Source of the DNA: Butyrivibrio hungatei DSM 14810
GTDB taxonomy: Bacteria > Bacillota > Clostridia > Lachnospirales > Lachnospiraceae
DNA: 64,000 bases
Reading direction: 5' to 3'
Assembly: GCF_900143205.1 (NCBI RefSeq)
Contig: NZ_FRDH01000004.1
Coordinates: 213,319 to 277,318, forward strand
Shown: one piece after another, positions 7,877 through 16,912 of the stretch
How positions within the stretch are numbered: position 1 is the first letter of the stretch
Layout: each line of letters opens with the position of its first letter
Notes under the pieces: generated by a model
Seen by the model: the letters and a program-made list of their open reading frames with translations, nothing else
Told to the model about the DNA's origin: nothing
The model's database searches: none
Program-made: the position numbers and the translations under genes

Positions 7877-9193
7877 ATGCAGTTTTCAGAAGAAGTTAAG
7901 GCTACTTTATGGAGTTTAATTGATGAAATGACTTTGGATTTAGGTAGGTTTACAGTAAATCCAGATACTGATTTTAAGAGGAAAAGAAAATGGGATTTTC
8001 AAACATTAATTAAATTTATCATTTCTATGGAAAGCCAATCACTAAAAAATGAACTTCATAAGTATTTTGGTTATACGACAGACTGTCCAACGAATGCTTC
8101 ATTCAATCAAAGACGAGCTCAAATTAAATCAGAAGCATTTCAATATCTCTTTCAAAAATTTACTGCAACCTATAATACAAAGTCGAACCTTTATAAAGGA
8201 TACCGATTACTGGCTTGCGATGGTTCTGATATAAACATTGCACATAATCCCAATGATGAGGAAACTTATTTTAAAGTTGGTACTGCAAAAGGTTTTAATC
8301 AGTTACACCTCAATGCAATGTTTGATTTATTAGCCCGAATATACACCGATGCTATAATTCAACCAGCGCGAAACGAAAATGAACATAAAGCTTTTTGTGA
8401 TATGGTAGATAGATATGCTTCAAACGATAAGACCATCTTTATAATCGACAGAGGTTATGAATCCTATAATAATCTTGCTCATGTGTTTGAAAAAGGCGCA
8501 TTTGTCTTGGTTAGAGCTAAAGATATCAATAGCAGTGGGATTCTATCTGGATTAAAACATTTGTTGCCAAACAGGAATGAATTTGATGAGGAAATAGAGA
8601 TAATCCTCACTCGAAAAGGCACAAATGAGGTGATTAATCATCCTGAAATATATAAATGTTTTCATAAGAAAAATAGATTTGATTATATAGACATTGAAGA
8701 TAATCCATTCTACAAAATGAAACTAAGAATTTTAAGATTTCCAATTTCGGAAACAGAGTATGAGTGCATTATAACAAACATTTCTACGAAAGACTTTTCA
8801 ACCAAGGAAATCAAGGGCTTATATGCTATGAGATGGGGAATTGAAACTTCATTCAGGGAACTTAAATATGCAGTAGGGTTAACTAGTTTTCATTCTAAAA
8901 AAAGAGAATACATTATTCAGGAAATATGGGCGCGCTTGCTTTTATATAATTTTTGCGAAGTAATTACAGCCCATGTGAGCATCCAAAAATGCACTGAGAA
9001 ACATACATATCAAATAAACTACACATTTGCAATTCATGTATGCAGATATTTTATAAGTAAAATGGCGGAGAAATCTCCGCCAAATGTTGAAGCTCTAATA
9101 AGTAAAGAAATCTTACCTGTACGTCCTGGACGTCACGACTCTCGCAAAGTCGATCACAAGAAAGTAGTAAGTTTTCTCTACCGCGTAGCTTAA
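7877..9193 (+). CDS. IS4-family transposase (copy 1)
   Basis: About 438 residues from the ATG at 7877, chosen because AAGGAGG lies eight bases before it. DDE signs: LACDGSDINI (first D), IIDRGYESYNNLAHV (second D) and the YREK signature with the catalytic Glu in RWGIETSFRELKYAVGL. It is clearly related to, but far from identical with, the transposase at 16913-18232, although the two elements share almost the same terminal repeats, so one enzyme may act on both. Confidence 0.93.
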   Translation: MQFSEEVKATLWSLIDEMTLDLGRFTVNPDTDFKRKRKWDFQTLIKFIISMESQSLKNELHKYFGYTTDCPTNASFNQRRAQIKSEAFQYLFQKFTATYNTKSNLYKGYRLLACDGSDINIAHNPNDEETYFKVGTAKGFNQLHLNAMFDLLARIYTDAIIQPARNENEHKAFCDMVDRYASNDKTIFIIDRGYESYNNLAHVFEKGAFVLVRAKDINSSGILSGLKHLLPNRNEFDEEIEIILTRKGTNEVINHPEIYKCFHKKNRFDYIDIEDNPFYKMKLRILRFPISETEYECIITNISTKDFSTKEIKGLYAMRWGIETSFRELKYAVGLTSFHSKKREYIIQEIWARLLLYNFCEVITAHVSIQKCTEKHTYQINYTFAIHVCRYFISKMAEKSPPNVEALISKEILPVRPGRHDSRKVDHKKVVSFLYRVA

Positions 9194-9341
9194 CAACAAT
9201 GATACTATACTACCAAATTTGGCAGATGAAAACATCTGTCTATTTGTGCTGCACTAAAATCAAAATAAAATGTTATACTAATATATTTCTTGATAATTAT
9301 TCGTTCAACATAGCCTTTTATCTATTATCTTAATGACATTG

Positions 9342-9608
9342 CCCGCTGGATGGGTGGACAAGGTGGCCAATCCCTAAAAGTGTTTGGCCGCACTCGTTCA
9401 TTTTGGGGCCTTTCTTCTCCCAAAATTGAAATGGGCGGGAAAGCCCTAAAATGGCTTTCCCGCCTTGATTACCCATTAGCAAAGACGGGCGAGACTGTCA
9501 ACGGCGGCGCTGAAAGCGCCGTTCATCTTGACCGTTGACTGGCTCGCCTGGCTTTGCTACTGCCCGTAAGAGATGGAAAAACAAGATGGAAAACAAGGTT
9601 AAAAATGG
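9342..9608. other. Non-coding stretch with two strong hairpins between IS copy 1 and the efflux leader
   Basis: GGCGGGAAAGCC pairs perfectly with GGCTTTCCCGCC (about 9433-9463) around seven bases. Further on, AACGGC and GCT pair with AGC and GCCGTT near 9499-9522. An open frame of 62 codons here has no ribosome site and looks accidental. This could be a remnant end of the mobilizable element. Confidence 0.4.
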
Positions 9609-9638
9609 TTGACAAGTCTATCGGATGTGTGTTATACT
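9609..9638 (+). promoter_or_regulatory. Strong promoter of the efflux gene
   Basis: TTGACA (9609-9614), an 18-base spacer and TATACT (9633-9638). Transcription would begin near 9645, leaving a leader of about 270 bases before the efflux gene. Confidence 0.85.
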
Positions 9639-9656
9639 GTGCGACAGTTTGAGATT

Positions 9657-9867
9657 GGAAGGAGGCTTACGTGTGTTAATTTGTGTACGCTAATAAGCAA
9701 TAAAAAGTAGAAGTACCTTTCCACATGATGGTGGGCTTTTTTTGCGTGCGTATGCAAAGGAACACGTAGGTTTGACACGAGCAGTCTTTGAACTGTATCG
9801 TGGTGTTTTTTCGTGCTTTGTTGTTATGCAGGCGTCTGCCCTCTCTGTGGGACAACGCCTGCTTTTT
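9657..9867 (+). promoter_or_regulatory. Attenuator-type leader of the efflux gene
   Basis: GGAAGGAGG is followed five bases later by GTG TGT TAA (9671-9679), a two-codon leader frame with a strong ribosome site. Beyond it are a T-rich hairpin near 9713-9740 and a clear intrinsic terminator at 9828-9867 (GCAGGCGT pairing with ACGCCTGC, then TTTTT). This is the layout of ribosome-mediated attenuation known for tetracycline and macrolide resistance genes: drug-stalled ribosomes on the leader would change folding and let transcription reach the pump. Confidence 0.65.
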
Positions 9868-9913
9868 ATTGCAGAAACAAAGGAACAATGCAATAAAAAA
9901 GGAGGTTCGCATT

Positions 9914-11134
9914 ATGACCCAAAACAACAATTCATGGAGAAAAACTTATTTTACACTTCTTGCCGGACAAGCAATATCCTTTATTAGCAGCGGTATTTTG
10001 CAAATGGCCATTATCTTTTATTTGGTTGCGAAAACTAATTCTGCAATCATATTGACGGCGGCAACACTGATTGGATTTTTGCCGCAAGCCTGTTTAGGCC
10101 CGTTTGCAGGTGCTTTTGTTGACCGGCACAGCCGTAAAAGCGTAATGATTGGTGCGGATTTGATAATTGCCGCCGCTGGCGGTATTCTGGCGCTGGTGGC
10201 GTTTTACATGGAATTGCCCGTATGGTCTATTATGGTTGTCCTGTTAATCCGAAGTGCGGGAACTGCTTTTCATTCTCCAGCATTCAGCGCAGCAACACCT
10301 ATGATTGTGCCAAAAGAGGAACTTACAAAATGCGCTGGTTACACGCAGACCATGCAAGCAGTAAGTGCGATTATCAGTCCAGCTGCCGCAGCGTTTTTAT
10401 ATGCTGTTTGGCCTCTTAATGCAATTATATTGTTAGATATTGTGGGTGCAATCCTTGCCTGTGTGACTGTTGCGATTTCGTCCATACCAACGCCTGAACT
10501 ATGTCCAGAAACGAAAAGACAACAGTTTTTACAGGATATGAAAGAGGGGTATGTGGTATTAAAGCAAAACAGGGGCCTCTTTGCTCTGCTCTGGATTGGT
10601 GTAATTTATATGTTCTTTTATATGCCAATCAGTACGCTTTTTCCTCTCATCTGTATGTCATACTTCAAAGGAACACCGGCCCATGCCTCTGCCGCTGAAA
10701 TTGCTTTTGCGGTTGGTATGCTGCTTGGCGGAGTCATTCTGAGCATTTGGGGCGGTTTTAAGAAACGGCGGTACACCATCGGTCTTTCCGTTCTCCTGAT
10801 GGGCGTTAGCAATATGCTCTCCGGGCTTTTGCCGCCAGACGCATTTCTTGTCTTTGTTGTGTGCTGTACTGTTATGGGAATTTCCGCTCCATTTTACGGT
10901 GTGCAAAATGCGATTTTTCAAGAAACGGTCAAACCAGAATATCTGGGGAGAGTTTTTTCTCTACTGACAAGCGCCGCTTCCCTCGCCATGCCGTTTGGCC
11001 TTGTCATTTCCGGGCCTCTGGCGGAGCGGCTGGGAGTTGAGAAATGGTTTGTCATTTGCGGAATTGGCATTATCATCGTTGCGCTTGCCGTATTTTTACT
11101 ACCCGGTTTGAGAGAGATTGACAATACGCAATAA
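9914..11134 (+). CDS. MFS drug efflux pump, Mef(A)-like
   Basis: 406 residues, about twelve membrane segments, DHA3-type major facilitator. It opens WRKTYFTLLAGQAISFISSG and carries FVDRHSRKSVMIGADLIIAA and ELTKCAGYTQTMQAVSAIIS, segments that closely resemble my memory of the streptococcal macrolide pump Mef(A), which is 405 residues. Length alone would also suit tetracycline pumps such as Tet(40), but the sequence favours the Mef group. The start is set by AAGGAGGTTCGCATT before the ATG. Cargo of the mobilizable element; expression is probably drug-inducible through the leader. Confidence 0.85.
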   Translation: MTQNNNSWRKTYFTLLAGQAISFISSGILQMAIIFYLVAKTNSAIILTAATLIGFLPQACLGPFAGAFVDRHSRKSVMIGADLIIAAAGGILALVAFYMELPVWSIMVVLLIRSAGTAFHSPAFSAATPMIVPKEELTKCAGYTQTMQAVSAIISPAAAAFLYAVWPLNAIILLDIVGAILACVTVAISSIPTPELCPETKRQQFLQDMKEGYVVLKQNRGLFALLWIGVIYMFFYMPISTLFPLICMSYFKGTPAHASAAEIAFAVGMLLGGVILSIWGGFKKRRYTIGLSVLLMGVSNMLSGLLPPDAFLVFVVCCTVMGISAPFYGVQNAIFQETVKPEYLGRVFSLLTSAASLAMPFGLVISGPLAERLGVEKWFVICGIGIIIVALAVFLLPGLREIDNTQ

Positions 11135-11245
11135 TCAACTGCACCTTTTTCTATTACTAAACAAAATGCCTGGATGGTGGTTCTGAAAAACCAGAACCGC
11201 CGTTGGGCTACTCCTGATAGGGGTATCTTGAAAATGTGTCTCGGA

Positions 11246-13003
<1,758 letters not shown>

Positions 13004-13019
13004 CTATTGGAACCCGTGA

Positions 13020-13286
13020 TCAGGCGGAAAGATTTTTCGCGTCCTCGGTCAAGTCGATGACCTGCTTCATCAGATCGGAGAGCTTGGCCCTTCCTCTGGT
13101 GCCAAACTCAGCGCAGACAATGTACTCTCTGCCCGCGACCTGCTGGCGGCGGCTCTTGACGATCTTTCCGTCGCATTCCTCCACCAGCGTATCCTGCACC
13201 GCCTTGGCGGAGGGAATGTCCCAGTTGTCACGGTGATCCTCACCTTCAAAACAGCTTCGTTCATTGTAGTTGTAGCGATATGCCAT
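13020..13286 (-). CDS. Small conserved-type protein between relaxase and recombinase
   Basis: 88 residues beginning MAYRYNYNERSCFEGEDHRD, with the ATG at 13286 placed six bases after AAGGAG. It is charged and has no membrane segment or motif that I recognise. Its fixed position between the relaxase and recombinase suggests a role in mobilization or in control of excision, but that is inference from place only. Confidence 0.7.
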   Translation of the reverse strand: MAYRYNYNERSCFEGEDHRDNWDIPSAKAVQDTLVEECDGKIVKSRRQQVAGREYIVCAEFGTRGRAKLSDLMKQVIDLTEDAKNLSA

Positions 13287-13305
13287 ATAGTCTCCTTCCT
13301 CATGC

Positions 13306-14664
13306 TCAGTACATGATCTGCTGATAAGTCTGTTCATCTTCGTGATCGTCCTCTTTCTGACCGAGGGCGATTTTCTTTTCCTTTTCTTTGCGGAGCGTTT
13401 TGCTGTCTGCGTGATGACGCATGGTGGTGCTGTCCATCACAGGTCCAGCAGACTGAGACTGCTCCAGTCTCCGCCCCAGGCCCACCACATCAGGAACAAC
13501 ACTGCCAGCGCCATCAAAATGGTCACCACCGTCGGCCAGTCCGATTCCGGAAGATGCAGTTTGGGCAGTCTGATGCTGGGGATGGAGAAACGCTTCTCTT
13601 TCTTCTTCCCAGCCTGTTCTGCCATCTCCTCCAGACGCTTCACCGCTTTCAGCAGTTCGTCCATCTGCGCCCGTGTCGGGAGCTGCGCCAGCGACTCGCT
13701 GATCTTCTTCTGGTGGCCGGCCTGTCTCTCCGCGTGATACCCCAGCGTGTAGAGGTACTCCACCAGATCCTCCCATTCCTCTTTCGTGGGATACGCTTCG
13801 GGCGGAGGCGTCGGCTCCTGCGCTGTCGGCTGTGGTGTAGACTGTGCCGTCTGAACGGGCTGGTTCAGTGCCATGAGCTCGTCCATGGATAATTTCTTCT
13901 CTGATCCTGAATTCATATTCCATATTCTCCTTCAGATATTTGTCCCCGAACAGCAGGCGGTCACGGCACTGCCAACCGCTGGGTGTGGTGTAGGTGATGT
14001 TTTTCCGGGACTTCTCCCAGCGGACTTTGAAACCCTCGCTCTCCATCAAGGCAATGAACTCATTCCGGCTGGAGGCGTGGCGCATACAGTCGTTGATGAT
14101 ATTCATGAGCTGCAGTTTTTTGCTCTGACCACGGGCCGCCGTGTGATACTCGCCAATGGTCATGGTTTTTGTTTTCTGCTTCTGCTCCCTGGGTTCGAAC
14201 ACAGGAAGAGAAAATTCCATGCACACCTGATCGTTGCGCTGCCGCAGTTCCTGAAGCTGCTCCTTGGCGATGTGCAGTTTACGGCCAGAGTCGAAGTTGA
14301 CAGAGTTGATCAGGAAATGTGAGTGTATATGCTCACGGTCAGTGTGGGTACAAACCAGAACCTCACAGCCCTCGTAGTACTCGGCCAGCTTCAGCGCGGC
14401 GGCATGAGCGGTGGCCGGATCGACCGCTTCGTCTTTTGGGAAGCTCTGCACCATGTGGTAGAACATCACACCGTCGGTTTTGTGGTAGAGCCGCTTGGTC
14501 ATCATGAACTCGGAGTAGACACTTTCCGGCTGACAGTTGATCCCTGTGACCAAGCGCTGCCCCTCGAACTGTGTTTTCTTGTCCTGCATGGTGTAGCGCA
14601 TCACGGCGCCCATGCAGCCGCTGCTTTGGCCACGCTTGTAGTTGGTGAACGATACGATAGCCAT
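13306..14664 (-). CDS. Relaxase (MobA/VirD2-type), first mobilizable element
   Basis: About 452 residues from MAIVSFTNYKRGQSSG. The N-terminal ~260 residues are a MobP-type relaxase: a histidine-rich metal site in 'CTHTDREHIHSHFLINSV' and the motif FYHMVQSFPKDE. It nicks the transfer origin and pilots the strand in conjugation, using a helper element's secretion system. Beyond residue ~265 the protein becomes a Gly/Ala/Glu-rich, low-complexity tail, exactly where a second gene (13437-13916) is read in another frame. The start at 14664 follows GGTGGTG; it lies just past the MobC stop. Confidence 0.93.
   Translation of the reverse strand: MAIVSFTNYKRGQSSGCMGAVMRYTMQDKKTQFEGQRLVTGINCQPESVYSEFMMTKRLYHKTDGVMFYHMVQSFPKDEAVDPATAHAAALKLAEYYEGCEVLVCTHTDREHIHSHFLINSVNFDSGRKLHIAKEQLQELRQRNDQVCMEFSLPVFEPREQKQKTKTMTIGEYHTAARGQSKKLQLMNIINDCMRHASSRNEFIALMESEGFKVRWEKSRKNITYTTPSGWQCRDRLLFGDKYLKENMEYEFRIREEIIHGRAHGTEPARSDGTVYTTADSAGADASARSVSHERGMGGSGGVPLHAGVSRGETGRPPEEDQRVAGAAPDTGADGRTAESGEASGGDGRTGWEEEREAFLHPQHQTAQTASSGIGLADGGDHFDGAGSVVPDVVGLGRRLEQSQSAGPVMDSTTMRHHADSKTLRKEKEKKIALGQKEDDHEDEQTYQQIMY
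13437..13916 (-). CDS. Membrane-anchored protein nested inside the relaxase gene
   Basis: 159 residues read in a different frame wholly within the relaxase gene. It has a proline-rich segment, a helical charged region (ISESLAQLPTRAQMDELLKA) and one C-terminal membrane helix (WPTVVTILMALAVLFLMWWA). Its composition looks like a true protein, while the overlapping relaxase tail is low-complexity, so I believe this frame is the selected one there. GGAG lies ten bases before the ATG. The arrangement recalls MobB within MobA of plasmid RSF1010, where the nested protein is also membrane-active. Confidence 0.72.
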   Translation of the reverse strand: MNSGSEKKLSMDELMALNQPVQTAQSTPQPTAQEPTPPPEAYPTKEEWEDLVEYLYTLGYHAERQAGHQKKISESLAQLPTRAQMDELLKAVKRLEEMAEQAGKKKEKRFSIPSIRLPKLHLPESDWPTVVTILMALAVLFLMWWAWGGDWSSLSLLDL

Positions 14665-14669
14665 TGTGT

Positions 14670-14981
14670 TCACCACCGCTTTCGTTCCAGGATCATCCGG
14701 ACGGCATCACGCAGTTCAGAGAACACCTGAAGCACGCTGTCCAGATTGATAACAGCGACTCGTCCCATGTGCGCCAGAGTGACGAGCTGATTCAGATTTC
14801 TGCCGATGGACTTCAGCTCCTTCAGCACTTCCTTCAGCCCGTCGATGATGACGACCTGCTTACCCAGACAGCATGCAGTCACATAGTCGCTCATGGACAT
14901 TCCGGAGCGCTTTGCCAATTCCTTGATGACCTCCCGGTCAGCGGAAGCCATCCGGGTACTGAATTTAATATCTTTTTTCAT
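14670..14981 (-). CDS. MobC-type relaxosome accessory protein
   Basis: 103 residues: an N-terminal ribbon-helix-helix stretch ('KDIKFSTRMASADREVIKEL') and the MobC-like 'LKSIGRNLNQLVTLAHMG' motif. MobC proteins melt or mark the transfer origin for the relaxase. It ends six bases before the relaxase start, so the two are one unit. The candidate transfer origin lies immediately upstream (14982-15386). Confidence 0.9.
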   Translation of the reverse strand: MKKDIKFSTRMASADREVIKELAKRSGMSMSDYVTACCLGKQVVIIDGLKEVLKELKSIGRNLNQLVTLAHMGRVAVINLDSVLQVFSELRDAVRMILERKRW

Positions 14982-15386
14982 TTAGATCCTCCAAGTCGTA
15001 GATAAAGTGGGTCCGGGCAACTGCCCGGAAATTATGCGGAAGGCGGGCGGCGGCTGTGCCGACGACCAGACAATTGCGATGCTGGCCCTCCCAAAAGGGA
15101 GGAATTTTCGCTCTACCGCTTCCGCTCAAAATACGGGCAGGCCAGGAGCGTTACCCGGTAACTCTGTTTACAGGGATGTTTGCACCGCAGACAGATTTTG
15201 TTATAGGAAACATGCCCGCTGGGCGTACGGAAAAAGTCCCATTGACTGGTTTGCTTCATAATTTTTGATGTACCTCCACATCTTTAATTTTTAGGCGAGA
15301 TCCCCCTGCTTTTCGGGGTAAATCCCGCTTCAGCGCCGTTTATTTCTCGCGGCCGGGTGGTTACGCCTCCCGCTCTGCAAAGCCGC
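14982..15386. other. Intergenic region upstream of MobC, candidate transfer origin
   Basis: No gene is convincing here. There is a perfect hairpin TCCGGGCA-AC-TGCCCGGA at 15012-15029, a CCTCCC-AAAA-GGGAGG hairpin near 15087-15102, and G-rich tracts. Transfer origins usually lie just upstream of MobC and relaxase genes and contain such inverted repeats; the nick site cannot be placed by eye. Confidence 0.45.
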
Positions 15387-15764
15387 TCAAATCGGCTCAC
15401 AGGCGGGAACAGGGTCGCAAGGGTCGATTTCCGGGGCACCCTGAGAATCGTCACTATAGGCACGGCGCAGCTCGATGATTCGCTTTCCGTTGCTGCGCCG
15501 AACGGACACTAAAATACCGTTTTTGCTTAGAGCGTCAACACTTTGCAGAATCATGCGGGACACCTTCTTCGGCGTGATACCCTCCCGTCCGTCGGGGTCG
15601 ATCTTCTGGGACAGCTCCGTGGGAGTGCCGATAAATTCAGAACGGGAAAGGATGTGCAGGCCCCGAGAGAGCAGAGAGTCCACCACAAAGTTCAGCGGCT
15701 GGAGCGGCTGGCTCATCAGCGTCTCGCCGTCGATGGTGTGGAAGCGTTTGTCAGATTGTTTCAT
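15387..15764 (-). pseudogene. RepA-like AAA ATPase with its catalytic core deleted in frame
   Basis: 125 residues from the ATG at 15764 (GAAGGAGG before it). The N-terminus (PLQPLNFVVDSLLSRGLHIL) matches the start of RepA/helicase-like AAA ATPases of clostridial elements, in which this segment leads straight into a Walker A loop. Here it jumps to SEFIGTPTELSQKIDPDGRE, which normally belongs to the C-terminal DNA-binding part. Roughly 200 or more residues including Walker A and B appear missing while the frame is kept. Either a dead gene or a shortened DNA-binding regulator. Confidence 0.65.
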
Positions 15765-15972
15765 TTTGATTTCCTCCTTCGTTGTTTTGGGCAAAAGAAA
15801 GCTCCCACGAAAATGTGGGAGCAGTATCCATATTGCATTTTCAACGGAGTCCCTTTGCCCTTCACTTGATGATTCTTTGGATTCTGATAAAATGAGAATG
15901 TCATAAGACAGCATCAAAATATATATAGGACAGGAGGAACAAATCAATACAACACATAAGGAGATCAGCACA

Positions 15973-16182
15973 ATGAGGCATTTATTGAGCTGCGAATTTA
16001 ATATCGATACCGCCTGTGTGGAGCTGTGCTTCGCTGACGGCAGTATGATTTCTATAGACTGCACCGCCGCCCAAAGCGAGGTGGCCGACAATATGTACCA
16101 GCGGTCAGAGCTCGACGATCTGATTTACAACGATCCGGCAGCATACCTGAAAACCGTAACAGAATATAAACCTCTGGATTGA
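15973..16182 (+). CDS. Small DUF6061-like protein
   Basis: 69 residues (MRHLLSCEFNIDTACVELCF ... MYQRSELDDLIYNDPAAYLK). I recognise the pattern as a small protein common beside mobilizable elements of gut Clostridia (DUF6061-like); function unknown. AAGGAG lies ten bases upstream, and a strong terminator follows after 17 bases. It is divergent from the ATPase remnant. In the gap an inverted repeat GCTCCCAC/GTGGGAGC (15811-15832) lies in the leader of the ATPase remnant. Confidence 0.7.
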   Translation: MRHLLSCEFNIDTACVELCFADGSMISIDCTAAQSEVADNMYQRSELDDLIYNDPAAYLKTVTEYKPLD

Positions 16183-16198
16183 TGGCCAGAGATAAAGC

Positions 16199-16245
16199 AA
16201 GCCGCCTGTGCGGGCATACTAAATGCTCGTACAGGCGGCTTTTTC
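16199..16245 (+). terminator. Terminator after the DUF6061-like gene
   Basis: AAGCCGCCTGT pairs with ACAGGCGGCTT, followed by TTTT. It is a near copy, in opposite orientation, of the hairpin at 4842-4884. Confidence 0.88.
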
Positions 16246-16264
16246 TCTGGTTCTATTTTTTCAA

Positions 16265-16345
16265 TCATTCTACAATCGTAACGTTAGCCACAAATCGGTA
16301 GATGACGAACGGAACCAGCATACCCAGAGTAACTCCGGCCAGCGG
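16265..16345 (-). pseudogene. Short fragment of a membrane protein C-terminus
   Basis: Minus-strand frame ending LGMLVPFVIYRFVANVTIVE and then a stop at 16265; upstream the frame is closed. It resembles the end of a polytopic membrane protein but is too short to name. It lies just downstream of the hcp C-terminal fragment in the ancestral orientation. Confidence 0.35.
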
Positions 16346-16425
16346 GCTTCATGCAAGTGACAGAATTTAGGACAGGAAGTCTACATCCAAGACACTTTGT
16401 CTGTAACTGCTTCGAAACAGTTGCA

Positions 16426-16720
16426 TCATCCCAGAATCGCCTTCATATCTTCGTCCGGCGTTGTGATCGGTGCAATATTGTACTGTTCCACCAGAAAGGA
16501 AAGCACATTGGGAGACACAAAGGCAGGCAGTGTGGGGCCAAGGCGGATGTTCTTGATGCCCAGGTGCAGCAATGTCAGCAGGATGCTGACGGCTTTCTGC
16601 TCGTACCAGCTCAGCACCAGAGACAGGGGCAGCTCATTGACGCCGCAGTCAAATGCATTTGCCAGAGCCACAGCCACTTGAATGGCGCTGTAGGCATCGT
16701 TGCACTGGCCCATATCCATC
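16426..16720 (-). pseudogene. hcp: Hybrid cluster protein, C-terminal 97 codons (inverted part of the split gene)
   Basis: The minus frame reads [40 protein letters not shown] and [18 protein letters not shown] up to a stop at 16426. These are the highly conserved last hundred residues of Hcp, with the Cys of GQC and the Glu and Lys of WYEQKA that bind the hybrid cluster. It starts with the same GATGGATATG (here 16720-16711) that ends the N-terminal part at 7724. Joining the two at that site restores a continuous frame of about 530 codons. Confidence 0.95.
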
Positions 16721-16750
16721 CAATGTCATTAAGTTAAGAGGGACTTTAAA

Positions 16751-16788
16751 AGATCTCTGCATCGAAAATGATGCAGGGGTCTTTTTTT
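16751..16788 (+). terminator. Terminator at the entry end of IS copy 2
   Basis: AGATCTCTGCATC pairs (with G-T wobbles) with GATGCAGGGGTCT, followed by seven Ts. Same insulating role as in copy 1. Confidence 0.8.
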
Positions 16789-16825
16789 CTGCAAAGAAGG
16801 GGTTGACAGCAACACCGAAAAGTGC

Positions 16826-16904
16826 GGCCGCTTTCGCTACTGATTGTTTTTAGAGGTAGCGAAAGCGGCCCTTGAAATTGTAAGCATATTTCTCAATTTC
16901 AAGG
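16826..16904 (+). promoter_or_regulatory. Double hairpin hiding the transposase ribosome site
   Basis: A 15-bp perfect stem (GGCCGCTTTCGCTAC with its complement, 16826-16870) is followed at once by CCTTGAAATTG/CAATTTCAAGG (16870-16904), whose right arm contains the start of the AAGGAGG ribosome site. Transcripts entering from outside would fold and hide it, while those starting inside the IS could escape. A TTGACA at 16803 is a possible internal -35 box. Confidence 0.65.
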
Positions 16905-16912
16905 AGGTGCAC

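Larger units (their letters stand above)
7725..9341 (+). mobile_element. IS4-family insertion sequence, copy 1 (1,617 bp)
   Basis: The left end reads CAATGTCATTAAGATAAG and the right end is its complement (ending TTATCTTAATGACATTG), giving terminal inverted repeats of about 17 bp. It holds one transposase gene. The left flank is GATGGATATG of hcp; the right flank does not repeat it, because of the inversion described in findings. A terminator hairpin near the left end shields it from outside transcription. Confidence 0.92.

Noticed and set aside
9350..9538. 62-codon frame after IS copy 1
   Set aside because: No ribosome site, and it runs through two strong hairpins; probably accidental.
9914..11134. 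Tetracycline pump Tet(40)
   Set aside because: Length fits, but the recognised segments agree much better with Mef(A)-type macrolide pumps; the pump at 41666-42970 looks nearer to the TetA(P) group.
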